DNA of 64,000 nucleotides from Hydrogenophaga sp. (GTDB taxonomy: Bacteria; Pseudomonadota; Gammaproteobacteria; Burkholderiales; Burkholderiaceae_C): contig NZ_JAHVAB010000043.1 in NCBI RefSeq assembly GCF_019264445.1, positions 1 to 64,000 of the forward strand, given 5' to 3'. Of this stretch, positions 1 to 11,953 are shown piece by piece; the first letter of the stretch is position 1; the number at the start of each line of letters is the position of its first letter. The notes beneath the pieces were generated by a model that searched no databases, was not told where the DNA came from, and saw nothing but the letters and a program-made list of their open reading frames with translations. Both the position numbers and the translations under genes were made by a program.

Positions 1-68
1 TTCGGGCTGAGCCTGTCGAAGCCCTTGCCCACACGGCCTGGATGCCCTTCGACAAGCTCAGGGCGAAC
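1..68. repeat. REP-like inverted repeat pair
   Basis: Bases 1-23 and 46-68 are imperfect reverse complements, built on the core TTCGRCAAGCTCAGG/CCTGAGCYTGTCGAA. Together they could form a long hairpin. This core is a dispersed intergenic repeat I recognise from Comamonadaceae and related genomes; that is family knowledge, not shown by this window. The element may start upstream of the window edge. Confidence 0.7.
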
Positions 69-179
69 GGGAATGAACTCAGGGCGAACGGGAAAGGGTT
101 CAGGGCGAGCGGGAAAAGGCTCAGCCCGAACGGGAATGGGCTCAGCCCGAACAGGAACGAGCTCAGGGCGAACGACTTC
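54..179. repeat. Six-copy 21-bp tandem repeat
   Basis: Six consecutive 21-bp units start at 54, 75, 96, 117, 138 and 159. Each carries a CTCAGSSCGAAC core followed by a GGGAA-type linker. Units 4 and 5 have AGCCC where the others have AGGGC. The first unit is continuous with the right arm of the REP-like pair, so the array looks like amplification of one arm. Because 21 is a multiple of three, it also reads as a 7-residue repeat (ELRANGK-type) in an open frame from 42, which I do not regard as a gene. It lies about 70 bp upstream of the urea carboxylase start. Confidence 0.85.
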
Positions 180-250
180 TGGATTCACAAGCAGGACGAC
201 CTGCCTGTGCGCCTTCTCAACGCAGGACGACCTGCACCGGAGATCCTTTC

Positions 251-3200
251 ATGTTCAGCAAGGTCCTGATTGCCAACCGCGGCGCCATCGCCTGCCGCAT
301 CATCCGCACCCTCAAAACGCTGGGCGTGCAGAGCGTCGCGGTGTACTCCGAGGCCGATGCGCAGGCGCGCCATGTGCGCGAAGCCGACGAGGCCTACCTG
401 CTCGGCCCTGCACCCGCGGCCGAGAGCTACCTGCGCGGCGAGCGCATCCTGCAGATCGCGCGCGACTGCGGCGCGCAGGCCATTCACCCGGGCTACGGCT
501 TTCTGTCGGAGAACCCGGCGTTCGCCGAGTCCTGCGAGGCCGCGGGCATCGCCTTCATCGGCCCCGCGCCCGACCAGATGCGCGCCTTTGGCCTGAAGCA
601 CCGCGCACGCGACCTGGCCGAGGTGTGCGGCGTGCCGCTGCTGCCCGGCTCGGGCCTGCTCGGCACCGTGGACGACGCACGCGCCGAAGCCGCCCTGGTG
701 GGCTACCCGGTGATGCTCAAGAGCACCGCAGGTGGCGGCGGCATCGGCATGCGCCTGGTGTGGAACGACGCCGAACTGGCCGACGCGTTCGAGTCGGTGG
801 GCCGCCTGGCGCAAGCCAACTTCAAGGACGCGGGCCTGTTCATCGAGAAGTACGTCGAGCAGGCGCGGCACATCGAGGTGCAGGTGTTTGGCGACGGCGC
901 GGGGGGCGTGATCGCGCTGGGCGAGCGCGACTGCTCGGTGCAGCGGCGCAACCAGAAGGTGATTGAAGAAACGCCCGCGCCCGGCCTCACCGATGCGCAG
1001 CGCGCCGAGCTGCACGCCACCGCCGTGCGGCTGGCGCAAGCGGTGAACTACCGCTCGGCCGGCACGGTGGAATTTGTGTACGACGCGGCCAGCGGTGCCT
1101 TCTATTTTCTGGAGGTGAACACGCGCCTGCAGGTGGAGCACGGCGTGACCGAACAGGTGTGCGGCGTGGACCTGGTGGCTTGGATGCTGCAGCTGGCCGC
1201 GGGCGACCTGCCCCCGCTGCACACGCTGCAGCCCACGCCGCGCGGTGCGTCCATCCAGGTGCGGCTGTACGCCGAAGACCCGGCAAAGAACTTCCAGCCC
1301 AGCGCGGGCCTGCTCACCGAAGTGGTGTTTCCCACGGGCGCGCCGCACCAGGCGCGCGTGGACGGCTGGGTGGAGCGCGGCACCGAGGTGCCCGCCTGGT
1401 ACGACCCGATGCTGGCCAAGCTCATCGTCACGGCCGAGACGCGCGAGCAGGCGCTGGCGCAGATGGAAGACGCGCTGGACGCCACGCGCCTGGCCGGCAT
1501 CGAGACCAACCTGGGCTACCTGCGCCAGGTGGTGCGCCACCCGGTGTTTCGCGAGGGCCGGCAGGTCACGCGCTTTCTCTCCACCTTCGCCTTCAAGCCG
1601 CGCACCATCGACGTGCTGGAGCCCGGCGTGCAGACCTCGGTGCAGGACTGGCCGGGCCGCCAGGGTTACTGGGCCGTGGGCGTGCCGCCCAGCGGCCCCA
1701 TGGACCCGCACGCCCACCGCATGGCCAACCAGCTGGTGGGCAACGCGGTGGACACCGCCGCGCTGGAGATCACGCTGGCCGGCCCCACGCTGCGCTTCAA
1801 CGCCGACACGCTGGTGGCCGTCACGGGCGCACCCGCTGCGCTCACGCTCGACGGGCAGGCCGTGCCCATGTGGCAAGCCTTGCCCGTGAAAGCCGGCAGC
1901 ACGCTCGCGGTGGGGCGCTGCGAGCACGGCGTGCGGCTGGCGCTGGCGGTGGCCGGCGGGCTGGACGTGCCGCTGTACCTGGGCAGCCGCAGCACCTTCA
2001 CGCTCGGCCAGTTTGGTGGCCACGCGGGCCGCCACCTGCGCACGGGCGACGTGCTGCACATGGCCGACCAGCCGGCGTCGGTGGCCGCGCAGGCGCTGGG
2101 CGACAACGTGTTCGTGCCCGAGTACACGCACCACTGGGACATTGCGGTGCTCTATGGCCCGCACGGCGCGCCCGACTTCTTCACGCCCGACGACATCGCC
2201 ATGTTCTTCGGCACCGACTGGAAGGTGCACCACAACAGCAGTCGCACCGGCGTGCGCCTGATCGGCCCCAAGCCGCAGTGGGCGCGCACCGACGGGGGCG
2301 AGGCCGGCCTGCACCCGTCCAACATCCACGACAACGCGTACGCCATCGGCGCCATCGACTTCACCGGCGACATGCCCGTGATCCTCGGGCCCGACGGCCC
2401 CAGCCTGGGCGGCTTCGTGTGCCCGGCCGTGGTGCTGCACAAGGAGCTCTGGAAGCTGGGCCAGCTGCGCCCCGGCGACACGGTGCGTTTTCACCGCGCG
2501 GAAGGCTCGCCGCCCAGCCCCATCCTCGACGACCGCGCCGCCGAAGGCGAGCGGCCGCGCCGCGTGGTGCGCCAGGCCGGCGACCGCTATGTGCTCGTCG
2601 AATTCGGGCCGCTCAAGCTCGACCTGGAGCTGCGCATGCGCGTGCAGGCGCTGCTCGAAGGCCTGAAGCAGCGGCAGCTGCCGGGGGTGATCGACCTCAC
2701 CCCGGGCATCCGCTCGCTGCAGGTGCACTTCTACCCCGCGCGGCTGCCGCGCGACGAGCTGCTGCGCGTGATCGCCGAGGTGGACGACGCGCTGCCACCG
2801 GTGGACGAAATGGTGGTGCCTTCGCGCACCGTGGTGCTGCCCCTGTCGTGGGACGATCCGCAGACGAAGCTGGCCATCGAGAAGTACATGCAGTCGGTGC
2901 GCCCGGACGCGCCCTGGTGCCCGAGCAACATCGAGTTCATCCGCCGCATCAATGGCCTGGACTCGGTCGACGACGTGTTCAAGGTGGTCTTCGATGCGCG
3001 CTACCTGGTGCTCGGCCTGGGCGACGTGTACCTGGGTGCGCCGGTGGCCACGCCGCTGGACCCGCGCCACCGGCTGGTGACCACCAAGTACAACCCCGCG
3101 CGCACCTGGACGCCGGAAAACGCGGTGGGCATTGGCGGCGCCTACCTGTGCGTCTACGGCATGGAAGGCCCGGGCGGCTACCAGTTCGTGGGCCGCACGC

Positions 3201-3787
3201 TGCAGATGTGGAACCGCTGGCGCCATGGCACGCCGGGCACGCCCTTCGAACAGCCCTGGCTGCTGCGCTTCTTCGACCAGATCCGCTTCGAGCTCGTGAG
3301 CGAAGAAGCGTTGAAGGACATCCGCGCGCGCTTTCCGCACGGTGGCCATGCGCTGCGCACGGAAGACGGCAGCTTCAGCCTGAAGGAGTACCGCCGCTTC
3401 CTGGCCGACAACGACGCCAGCATCGCCGCCTTCAAGGCCACGCAGCAGGCGGCCTTTGAAGCCGAGCGCGAGCGCTGGGCGGCCGCGGGCCAGATGGACT
3501 ACGCGAGCGATGCCGATGTGTCGACCGCGGGTGTGGAGGCCGAGATCGACCTGCCCGAAGGCGGCCGCGCGCTGGCCACCAGCGTGCCCGGCAACGTGTG
3601 GAAAGTCGCCGTGAACGAAGGCCAGCAGGTGCAGGCCGGCGACGTGCTGCTGGTGATCGAGTCCATGAAGATGGAGTTCAACCTGCTGGCACCCGCCAAC
3701 GCTACCGTGCACCGCCTGCTGTGCGCCCAGGGGGGCGCCGTCTCGGCCGGCCAGAACGTGCTGGTGCTGATCGACGAAGCCGCCTGA
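251..3787 (+). CDS. uca: Urea carboxylase
   Basis: Biotin-dependent enzyme that carboxylates urea to allophanate using ATP and bicarbonate, the first step of the urease-independent urea pathway. The 1178 residues match the full family architecture: biotin carboxylase with ATP-grasp (about 1-450, glycine-rich [11 protein letters not shown] loop), a KipA/AHS2-type domain (from about 457, [15 protein letters not shown]), a KipI/AHS1-type domain, and a C-terminal biotinyl domain with ESMKMEF, Lys1140 being the predicted biotinylated residue. The ATG at 251 follows a GGAGA Shine-Dalgarno about 8 bases upstream. Allophanate hydrolase follows after 32 bp, confirming the pathway and separating this protein from acetyl- or propionyl-CoA carboxylases. 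No urea transporter or accessory protein is visible on the right; the upstream side is cut by the window. Confidence 0.93.
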   Translation: MFSKVLIANRGAIACRIIRTLKTLGVQSVAVYSEADAQARHVREADEAYLLGPAPAAESYLRGERILQIARDCGAQAIHPGYGFLSENPAFAESCEAAGIAFIGPAPDQMRAFGLKHRARDLAEVCGVPLLPGSGLLGTVDDARAEAALVGYPVMLKSTAGGGGIGMRLVWNDAELADAFESVGRLAQANFKDAGLFIEKYVEQARHIEVQVFGDGAGGVIALGERDCSVQRRNQKVIEETPAPGLTDAQRAELHATAVRLAQAVNYRSAGTVEFVYDAASGAFYFLEVNTRLQVEHGVTEQVCGVDLVAWMLQLAAGDLPPLHTLQPTPRGASIQVRLYAEDPAKNFQPSAGLLTEVVFPTGAPHQARVDGWVERGTEVPAWYDPMLAKLIVTAETREQALAQMEDALDATRLAGIETNLGYLRQVVRHPVFREGRQVTRFLSTFAFKPRTIDVLEPGVQTSVQDWPGRQGYWAVGVPPSGPMDPHAHRMANQLVGNAVDTAALEITLAGPTLRFNADTLVAVTGAPAALTLDGQAVPMWQALPVKAGSTLAVGRCEHGVRLALAVAGGLDVPLYLGSRSTFTLGQFGGHAGRHLRTGDVLHMADQPASVAAQALGDNVFVPEYTHHWDIAVLYGPHGAPDFFTPDDIAMFFGTDWKVHHNSSRTGVRLIGPKPQWARTDGGEAGLHPSNIHDNAYAIGAIDFTGDMPVILGPDGPSLGGFVCPAVVLHKELWKLGQLRPGDTVRFHRAEGSPPSPILDDRAAEGERPRRVVRQAGDRYVLVEFGPLKLDLELRMRVQALLEGLKQRQLPGVIDLTPGIRSLQVHFYPARLPRDELLRVIAEVDDALPPVDEMVVPSRTVVLPLSWDDPQTKLAIEKYMQSVRPDAPWCPSNIEFIRRINGLDSVDDVFKVVFDARYLVLGLGDVYLGAPVATPLDPRHRLVTTKYNPARTWTPENAVGIGGAYLCVYGMEGPGGYQFVGRTLQMWNRWRHGTPGTPFEQPWLLRFFDQIRFELVSEEALKDIRARFPHGGHALRTEDGSFSLKEYRRFLADNDASIAAFKATQQAAFEAERERWAAAGQMDYASDADVSTAGVEAEIDLPEGGRALATSVPGNVWKVAVNEGQQVQAGDVLLVIESMKMEFNLLAPANATVHRLLCAQGGAVSAGQNVLVLIDEAA

Positions 3788-3819
3788 CCTTTCATCACAA
3801 CTACAACGGAGCCTTTGCC

Positions 3820-5658
3820 ATGTCCCTCTCCACCCTGTCTTTCGATCTCGCCAGCCTGCAGGCCGCCTACCGCCGCGGCACCACCGTGCGCGAGGTGGTC
3901 GCCGAAGCGCAACGCCGCAGCCGGGCCGACACGCACCACGCCTACATCCACGTGCTCAGCGCCGAAGAACTCGAACCTTTCGTGGCGCGGCTCGACGGCG
4001 TCGACCCCGCCAGCCTGCCGCTGTTCGGCGTGCCGTTTGCCATCAAGGACAACATCGATCTGGCCGGCGTGCCCACCACCGCCGGTTGCCCCGAGTTCGC
4101 GTTCACGCCGGGCGAGAGCGCATTCGTCGTGCGCCAGCTGCTCGCTGCGGGCGCGGTGCCGGTGGGCAAGACCAACCTCGACCAGTTCGCCACCGGCCTC
4201 AACGGCACACGCTCACCCTACGGCGCGTGCCAGAACGCACACAACCCCGCCTTCATCTCCGGTGGCTCCAGCTCGGGTTCGGGTGTGGCCGTGGCACGGG
4301 GCTGCGTGAGCTTCGCGCTGGGCACCGACACCGCAGGCTCGGGCCGCGTGCCCGCGTCGTTCAACGGCCTGGTGGGCCTCAAGCCCACGCTGGGCCTGCT
4401 CTCGGGCACGGGCGTGCTGCCGGCCTGCCGCTCGGTGGAAACGCCCTCCATCCTCGCGCTCACCGCCGCCGACGCGCAGGCCGTACTGGGTGCGGTGGCG
4501 GCGTTCGATGCCACCGATGCCTACAGCCGCCCCGCGCAGCCCCTGGGCGTGGACTTCTCGGCAGGCCCTTTCCGCTTTGGTGTGCCGCGCGCGCAAGACC
4601 TGGATTTCTTTGGCAACGACGCCGCTGCCGCGCTGTTTGCCAGCGCCGTGCAGCGCCTGGCATCGCTGGGCGGCACGGCGGTGGAAATCGACCTCACGCC
4701 GTTCCTGGAGGCCGCGAAACTGCTCTATGAAGGCCCGTGGGTCACCGAGCGCTACGTGGCCATTCAGGCTTTCATCGACGCGCAACCCGAGGCGGTGTTC
4801 CCGCCGGTGCGCACCATCATCGAAGGCGGCCGGCACAAGACGGCGGCCGAGGCGTTTGCCGGCGCGTACCGGCTCAAGGCGCTGCGCCGCGTGTGCGATG
4901 CGGTGTGGAACGACGTGGACTGCATGCTCACGCCCACTGCTGGCACCATTTACCGCATCGCCGAGATGCAGGCCGACCCGATCCGGCTGAACTCGCACCT
5001 GGGCCGCTACACCAACTTCGTGAACCTGCTGGACCACAGCGCCGTGGCGGTGCCCGCCGGCGTGCTCGCCAGCGGCGACGCTCAGGGCCTGCCATGGGGC
5101 GTGACACTGGGCGCACCAGCCCACAAAGACCTGGCGCTGCTGCGCCTGGCGGACCGCTTTCACCGCGCGCTGGGCGGCACGCTGGGCGCCACCGGGGTGG
5201 ACGTGGCGTCGACCCCCGCCTGCAGCGGCCTGCCCACCGGCGAAGTGGGCACCGCAGGCACGGGCACTGTGCGCGTGGCGGTGTGCGGTGCGCACCTCAG
5301 CGGCCTGCCCCTGAACCACCAGCTCACCTCGCGCGGGGCACGCCTGCTGGCCAGCCCGCAGTCCGCGCCCGAATACCGCCTCTACGCCCTGGCTGGCGGG
5401 CCGGTGCAGCGCCCGGGCATGGTGCGCGTGGCCGAGGGCGGCGCGGCCATTGCTCTGGAAGTGTGGGAAGTGCCATCGGCCCTGTTCGGCAGCTTCGTGG
5501 CGGGCATTCCCGCGCCGCTGGGCATCGGCAAGGTCAAGCTGGCCGATGGCAGCGAGGTGCCAGGCTTCATCTGCGAAGGCATGGGCATCACCGGCGCGAC
5601 CGACATCACACACTTCGGCGGCTGGCGCGCCTGGCTGGCCGCCGGGGCGCCGCGCTAG
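3820..5658 (+). CDS. atzF: Allophanate hydrolase
   Basis: Hydrolyses allophanate made by urea carboxylase to ammonia and CO2, completing ATP-dependent urea degradation in the cytoplasm. The protein is 612 residues, the family length. The N-terminal amidase-signature domain has the Lys of the Ser-cisSer-Lys triad in FAIKDNIDLAGV and the GGSSSGSGVA serine motif. The C-terminal ~170 residues (from about residue 450) match the separate allophanate hydrolase C domain, with GMGITGATDITHFGGWRAWL near the end. The reading frame is open further upstream, but the ATG at 3820 follows an ACGGAG ribosome-binding site and the urea carboxylase stop, so it is the likely start. A strong terminator follows. 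Confidence 0.94.
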   Translation: MSLSTLSFDLASLQAAYRRGTTVREVVAEAQRRSRADTHHAYIHVLSAEELEPFVARLDGVDPASLPLFGVPFAIKDNIDLAGVPTTAGCPEFAFTPGESAFVVRQLLAAGAVPVGKTNLDQFATGLNGTRSPYGACQNAHNPAFISGGSSSGSGVAVARGCVSFALGTDTAGSGRVPASFNGLVGLKPTLGLLSGTGVLPACRSVETPSILALTAADAQAVLGAVAAFDATDAYSRPAQPLGVDFSAGPFRFGVPRAQDLDFFGNDAAAALFASAVQRLASLGGTAVEIDLTPFLEAAKLLYEGPWVTERYVAIQAFIDAQPEAVFPPVRTIIEGGRHKTAAEAFAGAYRLKALRRVCDAVWNDVDCMLTPTAGTIYRIAEMQADPIRLNSHLGRYTNFVNLLDHSAVAVPAGVLASGDAQGLPWGVTLGAPAHKDLALLRLADRFHRALGGTLGATGVDVASTPACSGLPTGEVGTAGTGTVRVAVCGAHLSGLPLNHQLTSRGARLLASPQSAPEYRLYALAGGPVQRPGMVRVAEGGAAIALEVWEVPSALFGSFVAGIPAPLGIGKVKLADGSEVPGFICEGMGITGATDITHFGGWRAWLAAGAPR

Positions 5659-5672
5659 ACGCCGTACAGGCG

Positions 5673-5705
5673 AAAAAAAACCAGACCTTACGGTCTGGTT
5701 TTTTC
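5673..5705. terminator. Bidirectional Rho-independent terminator
   Basis: Perfect stem AACCAGACC / GGTCTGGTT with a TTAC loop, flanked by an A-run on the left and a T-run on the right. It therefore has a U-tail on either strand. It sits between the convergent allophanate hydrolase and DEAD-box helicase genes and probably serves both. Confidence 0.9.
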
Positions 5706-5722
5706 ATGGGGCGGGTGCCGGC

Positions 5723-7651
<1,929 letters not shown>

Positions 7652-7987
7652 GTTCGTCCATGCACCATCCGGTGCAATTGATCGAATGCAAACGCTAAAG
7701 GGACAGCCGACCTGAAAAGGTGGCAGCTCCGGGGCGTCGAATCCGTTCGTGGTTACAAAACATCAACCATCAAACGATCGACGCGCCATGGGTCACAGGG
7801 GAGAACGTGACGCCGGGAGCGAAGGCCCCATCCGCTGCGGCGGTTGAAACGTCTGGGGAGACATTGCAACCACCGGGTGTTCCGGGAGGCCTGGTGTGTG
7901 AGGCAGATGCACAAATCATCGCAGTTGCCTGCGAAGCCCGCTATTATGGCACAGATTCAGGGAAAACCCTGAATCTTGTTTCAACGC
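7652..7987 (-). other. Non-coding leader between helicase and pit
   Basis: 336 bp without a convincing gene. A plus-strand open frame of 91 codons (7720-7995) shows no recognisable domain and overlaps the end of pit, so I discount it. On the minus strand a perfect hairpin (GCACC-ATCC-GGTGC, 7662-7675) sits just upstream of the helicase ATG, within reach of its ribosome-binding region. A CATAAT hexamer at about 7943-7948 (minus) could be a -10 element, but no matching -35 is clear. A long leader is known for some cold-inducible helicases; that regulation here is inference. Confidence 0.45.
7954..7975. terminator. Hairpin, probable pit terminator
   Basis: Perfect 9-bp stem GATTCAGGG / CCCTGAATC with a 4-base A/T loop, just beyond the pit stop codon at 7988. 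The better U-tail (TTGTTT) is on the plus strand, while pit is on the minus strand where the tail is weak (TGTGCC). The role as a pit terminator is therefore likely by position but not by tail. Confidence 0.55.
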
Positions 7988-9574
7988 TCAGTTGAGCACC
8001 GCGCGCACCACGTAGAAAAGCACCGCGGCCAGCACAGCGGTGGCGGGCACCGTGACGATCCAGGCGGCCACGATGCGCATGACCACGGACCGCTTCACGA
8101 TTTCCTTTTTGTACGCCTTCTTGAACGCCTTCTGTTCCTTCTTGGCGAACACCGCGCCCTCGGCCGCCTCGCGCTGCTTGGCGCGGCGCTTCATGTCGGC
8201 CAGCATGCGCTTCTTCTCACTCACCTCGGCTGCCTCGAAACGGTTGAGGTATGCCTCAACCTCGTCGCGATCGGCTCCCTGGTGGCCCGTGCGCACAACC
8301 GACTCCATCTTGGCGTAGTTCACCTTGAGCAGCTCGCGCAGGAAGCCCACACCAAACACGGCGCCAATGGAAATGTGCGTGGTGGACACCGGCATGCCCA
8401 GCTGCGATGCGACGATCACGGTGAGCGTGGCCGACATGGCAATGGCATACGCCCGCATGTTGTCCAGCTCGGTGATTTCCTTGCCCACGGTCTTGATCAG
8501 CCGCGCGCCATACAGCGCCAGCCCCACCGCCAGGCCAAGCGCCCCCAGCACCATGATCCACATCGGCGTGCCGGCCTTGGTGGCGATGGCCCCTTCCTTG
8601 ACCGCTTCGTAAATCGCGGCCAGTGGCCCGATGGCGTTGGCCACGTCGTTCGCCCCGTGGGCAAAGCTCAGCAGCGCGGCCGAGCAGATCAGCGGCCAGG
8701 TGAACAGGCGGTTCACACCGCTCTTGCTGTTGTCCTGGCGACGCGCCATGGCGGCAATCGGCTTGCGGATCAGCGCCCACACCACCACGGCCAGCAGGGC
8801 GCCCGCCACCAGCGCAACGACAAATCCCACCTTGACCAACTGGCCCAGCCCCTTGAGCAGCATGTACGTGGTGTAGGCCCAGACCATCACGGCAATCAGG
8901 ATGGGCACCACGCGGCTGGCGGCATCGATCATGTCGCTGCGGTAAGTCACGCTGCGTTTGATGATGTAGAGGAAGGCCGCGGCCATCGCGCCGCCCGCCA
9001 GCGGCGAAATCACCCAGCTGATCACGATCTGGCCAATGGTCCCCCAGTTGACGAGGCCCCAGCCCCCGGCCGCAATGCCAGCGCCCATGACGGCACCGAT
9101 GATGGAGTGCGTGGTGGACACCGGCGCCCCGAGCGCGGTGGCCAGGTTCAGCCAGAGCGCACCGGCCAGCAACGCAGAAAACATGACCCAGGCAAACAGC
9201 GCGGGGTCGGTGATCGCGTCGGCGTCGATGATGCCGCCTTTGATGGTGCCCACCACATCGCCACCCGCAACGATGGCGCCCAGCGCCTCGAACAAGGCCG
9301 CGATCGCGATGGCCCAACCCATCGTCATGGCCCCCGAGCCGACCGCCGGGCCCATGTTGTTGGCCACGTCGTTGGCGCCGATGTTCATGGCCATGTAGGC
9401 CCCCACCGCTGCCGCCACGATCAGCAGCCACACCGCCGACGAGCTCAGCCCCGCTGCGGAAGCCCCCGTGAGCGAGGCATAGACGCCGACCAGCAGGAGG
9501 AACAACACGGCGGCGCCCAGCTGGAACACCTCCTGGTGCTTCGAAACGAAGCGCGAGCGGGATTTTTTTGTCAT
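7988..9574 (-). CDS. pit: Inorganic phosphate transporter, PiT family
   Basis: Inner-membrane low-affinity phosphate (metal-phosphate) symporter of 528 residues. The duplicated PiT signature is clear: GANDVANNMGPAVGSGAM in the N-terminal half (residue ~66) and GANDVANAIGPLAA in the second half, with the paired APVSTTHSIIGAVMGAG and MPVSTTHISIGAVFGVG segments. Numerous hydrophobic helices are present. A highly charged, Lys/Glu/Ala-rich cytoplasmic loop of about 90 residues lies before the last membrane segment. No DUF47/PhoU-like partner gene is adjacent, although many pit genes have one. A possible PhoB half-site pair lies upstream. Confidence 0.93.
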   Translation of the reverse strand: MTKKSRSRFVSKHQEVFQLGAAVLFLLLVGVYASLTGASAAGLSSSAVWLLIVAAAVGAYMAMNIGANDVANNMGPAVGSGAMTMGWAIAIAALFEALGAIVAGGDVVGTIKGGIIDADAITDPALFAWVMFSALLAGALWLNLATALGAPVSTTHSIIGAVMGAGIAAGGWGLVNWGTIGQIVISWVISPLAGGAMAAAFLYIIKRSVTYRSDMIDAASRVVPILIAVMVWAYTTYMLLKGLGQLVKVGFVVALVAGALLAVVVWALIRKPIAAMARRQDNSKSGVNRLFTWPLICSAALLSFAHGANDVANAIGPLAAIYEAVKEGAIATKAGTPMWIMVLGALGLAVGLALYGARLIKTVGKEITELDNMRAYAIAMSATLTVIVASQLGMPVSTTHISIGAVFGVGFLRELLKVNYAKMESVVRTGHQGADRDEVEAYLNRFEAAEVSEKKRMLADMKRRAKQREAAEGAVFAKKEQKAFKKAYKKEIVKRSVVMRIVAAWIVTVPATAVLAAVLFYVVRAVLN

Positions 9575-9589
9575 GCGAATCTCATGTGA

Positions 9590-9607
9590 ACGTCACAATT
9601 TTGACAT
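9590..9607 (-). promoter_or_regulatory. Possible PhoB box upstream of pit
   Basis: Read on the minus strand, ATGTCAA-AATT-GTGACGT resembles two 7-bp PHO half-sites with a 4-bp AT spacer (consensus half CTGTCAT). The first half matches at five positions and the second at four. It lies 16 bp upstream of the pit start codon. The match is weak and could be chance. Confidence 0.25.
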
Positions 9608-9669
9608 GCGGCCAGGCGCCCTTCATCCGGCGCAACGCCCTCCAGGCAAGCCGCAGGTGGCCTGTCTAC

Positions 9670-10272
9670 TCAGCGCAGGAAGTGCGTGCGGTAGTGCTCG
9701 AGCTCGTCGATGGACTCGTGCACATCGGCCAGCGCCGTGTGCTTCTGGTGCTTCTTGAAAGACTCATACACCTCGGGGCGCCAGCGCTTGGCAAGCTCCT
9801 TGAGCGTGCTCACGTCCAGGCAGCGGTAGTGAAAGTAAGCCTCCAGCTTGGGCATGTACTTCACCAGAAAACGGCGGTCCTGGCTGATGGTGTTGCCGCA
9901 CATGGGCGAGCCGTTCTTGGGCACGTACTTCCCGATGAACGCCAGGAGCGTGGCCTCGGCCTCCGCTTCGCTAACCGAGCTGGCCTTGACCTTGTCGATC
10001 AGCCCGCTGCGACCATGCGTGCCCTTGTTCCAGGCGTCCATGGCGCCCAGCACGGCGTCGCTCTGGTGCACCACGATCACGGGGCCTTCGACGCGCGGCG
10101 TGAGCTGAGGGCCGGTGATCACCACGGCAATCTCCAGCAACCGCTCTTTCTCAGGGTCGAGCCCGCTCATCTCGCAGTCGATCCAGACCAGGTTCTGGTC
10201 GCTCTTGGTCAGGGTGGGGGTTTCGGCGAGGGTCGCCGGGGCCGTCGCGGCCGCTGGGGTAGCTGAAGTCAT
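9670..10272 (-). CDS. orn: Oligoribonuclease
   Basis: 3'-5' exoribonuclease that degrades di- to oligo-ribonucleotides, including linear pGpG from cyclic di-GMP. The 200-residue protein has the DEDDh exonuclease pattern: [20 protein letters not shown] near the start (Asp and Glu of Exo I), [11 protein letters not shown] (Exo II Asp), and [14 protein letters not shown] near the end (His and Asp of Exo III). I chose the ATG at 10272; the frame is open 20 codons further upstream, but that extension is unlike the family. It is divergent from the M48 protease gene, with 83 bp between them. Confidence 0.93.
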   Translation of the reverse strand: MTSATPAAATAPATLAETPTLTKSDQNLVWIDCEMSGLDPEKERLLEIAVVITGPQLTPRVEGPVIVVHQSDAVLGAMDAWNKGTHGRSGLIDKVKASSVSEAEAEATLLAFIGKYVPKNGSPMCGNTISQDRRFLVKYMPKLEAYFHYRCLDVSTLKELAKRWRPEVYESFKKHQKHTALADVHESIDELEHYRTHFLR

Positions 10273-10355
10273 GCCCGGGATTCTCGCCGATCCGCCCGCC
10301 ATGGGCCCGGCCCTACAGCCCGCGCAGAACACCGTCTTCGATAGACTCCACCCCC

Positions 10356-11618
10356 ATGGACACCGCCTCGTTTGCCTTCACCGCCCTCTTCTGCGCCCTG
10401 CTGGTCGTGGGCCTGCTGGTTCGCACCGTGCTCGCGAGCCGGCAGATCCGGCATGTGGCGCGACACCGCCACGCGGTGCCCGCCGCGTTCAGCGACACCA
10501 TTTCAGTGGCCGCCCACCAGAAAGCCGCCGACTACACCATCACCAAGGCACGCTTCGGCATGCTCGAGATCGCACTGGATGCAGCGCTGCTGCTCGGCTG
10601 GACACTGCTGGGCGGGCTGGACTGGCTCAACCAGTGGCTGCTGGATGCGCTGGGCGGCGGCATGCTGCAGCAGCTCAGCGTCATGGCGGCCTTCGTGGTC
10701 ATCGGTGGCGTGCTCACGCTGCCCCTGAGCTGGTATGCCACGTTCCGCATCGAAGAACGCTTTGGCTTCAACAAGATGACGCTCTCGCTGTGGCTGGGCG
10801 ATCTGCTGAAAGGCTCGCTGGTCGGCGCACTGATCGGACTGCCCATTGCCGCGCTGGTGCTCTGGCTCATGGGCGCAGCCGGCGCCACCTGGTGGCTGTG
10901 GGCCTGGGGCGTGTGGATGGCCTTCAACCTGCTCGCGCTGGTGCTCTACCCCACACTCATCGCGCCACTGTTCAACAAGTTCGAACCGCTCTCGGACGAA
11001 ACCCTCAAGGCGCGTGTGAATGCGCTGATGCAGCGCTGCGGTTTTGCCGCCAAGGGCCTGTTTGTCATGGATGGCAGCAAGCGCAGCGCACACGCCAACG
11101 CGTACTTCACCGGCTTTGGCGCCGCCAAGCGCGTGGTGTTTTTCGACACCCTGCTCAAGCAACTGAGCCCGCAGGAAATCGATGCCGTGCTCGCGCATGA
11201 GCTGGGTCACTACAAGCGCCGTCACATCCTCAAGCGCATCGTGATGATGTTTGCGCTGAGCCTGGCGGGCTTCGCGCTGCTGGGCTGGGTGTCGAGCCAG
11301 GCCTGGTTCTTCAGCGGGCTGGGCGTCAGCCCAGCGATGGACGCACCCAACGATGCGCTGGCCTTGCTGCTCTTCATGATGGTGGTGCCGCTGTTCACGT
11401 TTTTCCTCTCCCCCTTGATGGCGCAGCTCTCGCGCCGGCACGAGTTCGAAGCCGATGCCTACGCCGTCGAGCACACCAATGGCCAAGACCTCGCCAGCGC
11501 CTTACTCAAGCTGTACAAGGACAACGCCAGCACCCTCACGCCCGACCCGCTGTACGCGCGCTTCTACTATTCCCACCCCCCGGCGAGCGAGCGCCTCTCG
11601 CGCCTGCAAGCCGCCTGA
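10356..11618 (+). CDS. M48 family (Ste24/HtpX-like) membrane metallopeptidase
   Basis: Zinc-dependent integral membrane endopeptidase of 420 residues, of the CAAX-protease Ste24 type. The zinc motif [10 protein letters not shown] is at residues 281-290, with the distal zinc ligand in [11 protein letters not shown]. Several hydrophobic segments precede it (around residues 5-25, 65-95, 105-130, 155-205), matching the Ste24 N-terminal membrane domain. Bacteria usually lack prenylated substrates, so the physiological role is probably membrane-protein quality control; this is inference. The pterin dehydratase and rsgA genes follow at very short spacing, suggesting one transcript. Confidence 0.88.
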   Translation: MDTASFAFTALFCALLVVGLLVRTVLASRQIRHVARHRHAVPAAFSDTISVAAHQKAADYTITKARFGMLEIALDAALLLGWTLLGGLDWLNQWLLDALGGGMLQQLSVMAAFVVIGGVLTLPLSWYATFRIEERFGFNKMTLSLWLGDLLKGSLVGALIGLPIAALVLWLMGAAGATWWLWAWGVWMAFNLLALVLYPTLIAPLFNKFEPLSDETLKARVNALMQRCGFAAKGLFVMDGSKRSAHANAYFTGFGAAKRVVFFDTLLKQLSPQEIDAVLAHELGHYKRRHILKRIVMMFALSLAGFALLGWVSSQAWFFSGLGVSPAMDAPNDALALLLFMMVVPLFTFFLSPLMAQLSRRHEFEADAYAVEHTNGQDLASALLKLYKDNASTLTPDPLYARFYYSHPPASERLSRLQAA

Positions 11619-11632
11619 CCGGCCCAGATGCC

Positions 11633-11953
11633 ATGAACCCGATCCACCTCAACCGACGCGCGCTCTCAGCCACTGAAATCGTCACCCAACTCACCCAGCT
11701 CAACGGCGATGCCGCGCAGGGCTGGAAGCTGATCGACGGTGCGCTGGAGAAAACCTACCAGTTCGCCAACTTCCACGAGACGATGGCGTTCGTGAATGCG
11801 CTGGCCTGGGTGGCGCACCGCGAAGACCACCACCCCGACCTCGCGCTGGGCTACAGCCGTTGCACTGTGCGCTTCAACACGCACGACGTGAATGGCATTT
11901 CGGTGAGTGACTTCCATTGCGCCGGCGCGGTGGACGCGCTGCAGAAGGCCTGA
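11633..11953 (+). CDS. phhB: 4a-hydroxytetrahydrobiopterin dehydratase
   Basis: Small (106 residues) pterin-4-alpha-carbinolamine dehydratase that regenerates dihydrobiopterin after pterin-dependent hydroxylation. Family signatures visible: FANFHETMAFVNALAWVA, EDHHPDLALGY with the catalytic His pair, and FNTHDVNGISVSDF. No phenylalanine hydroxylase gene is nearby. Some bacterial PCD proteins stand alone, so another role is possible. Its stop overlaps the rsgA start (TGATG), so the two are probably translationally coupled. Confidence 0.9.
   Translation: MNPIHLNRRALSATEIVTQLTQLNGDAAQGWKLIDGALEKTYQFANFHETMAFVNALAWVAHREDHHPDLALGYSRCTVRFNTHDVNGISVSDFHCAGAVDALQKA

Noticed and set aside
54-179. CRISPR-like array
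   Set aside because: The units are contiguous 21-bp tandem repeats with no unique spacers and no cas genes.
42-269. 75-codon repeat protein (ELRANGK-type)
   Set aside because: It is the translation of the 21-bp repeats, with no ribosome-binding site, and runs into the urea carboxylase start.
185-3712. Very long minus-strand open frame opposite urea carboxylase
   Set aside because: It is a GC-skew shadow: His/Arg/Ala/Gln-rich composition with no domain, fully antisense to a well-supported gene.
7720-7995. 91-codon plus-strand frame between helicase and pit
   Set aside because: No domain or ribosome-binding site; it overlaps the pit stop and terminator hairpin.
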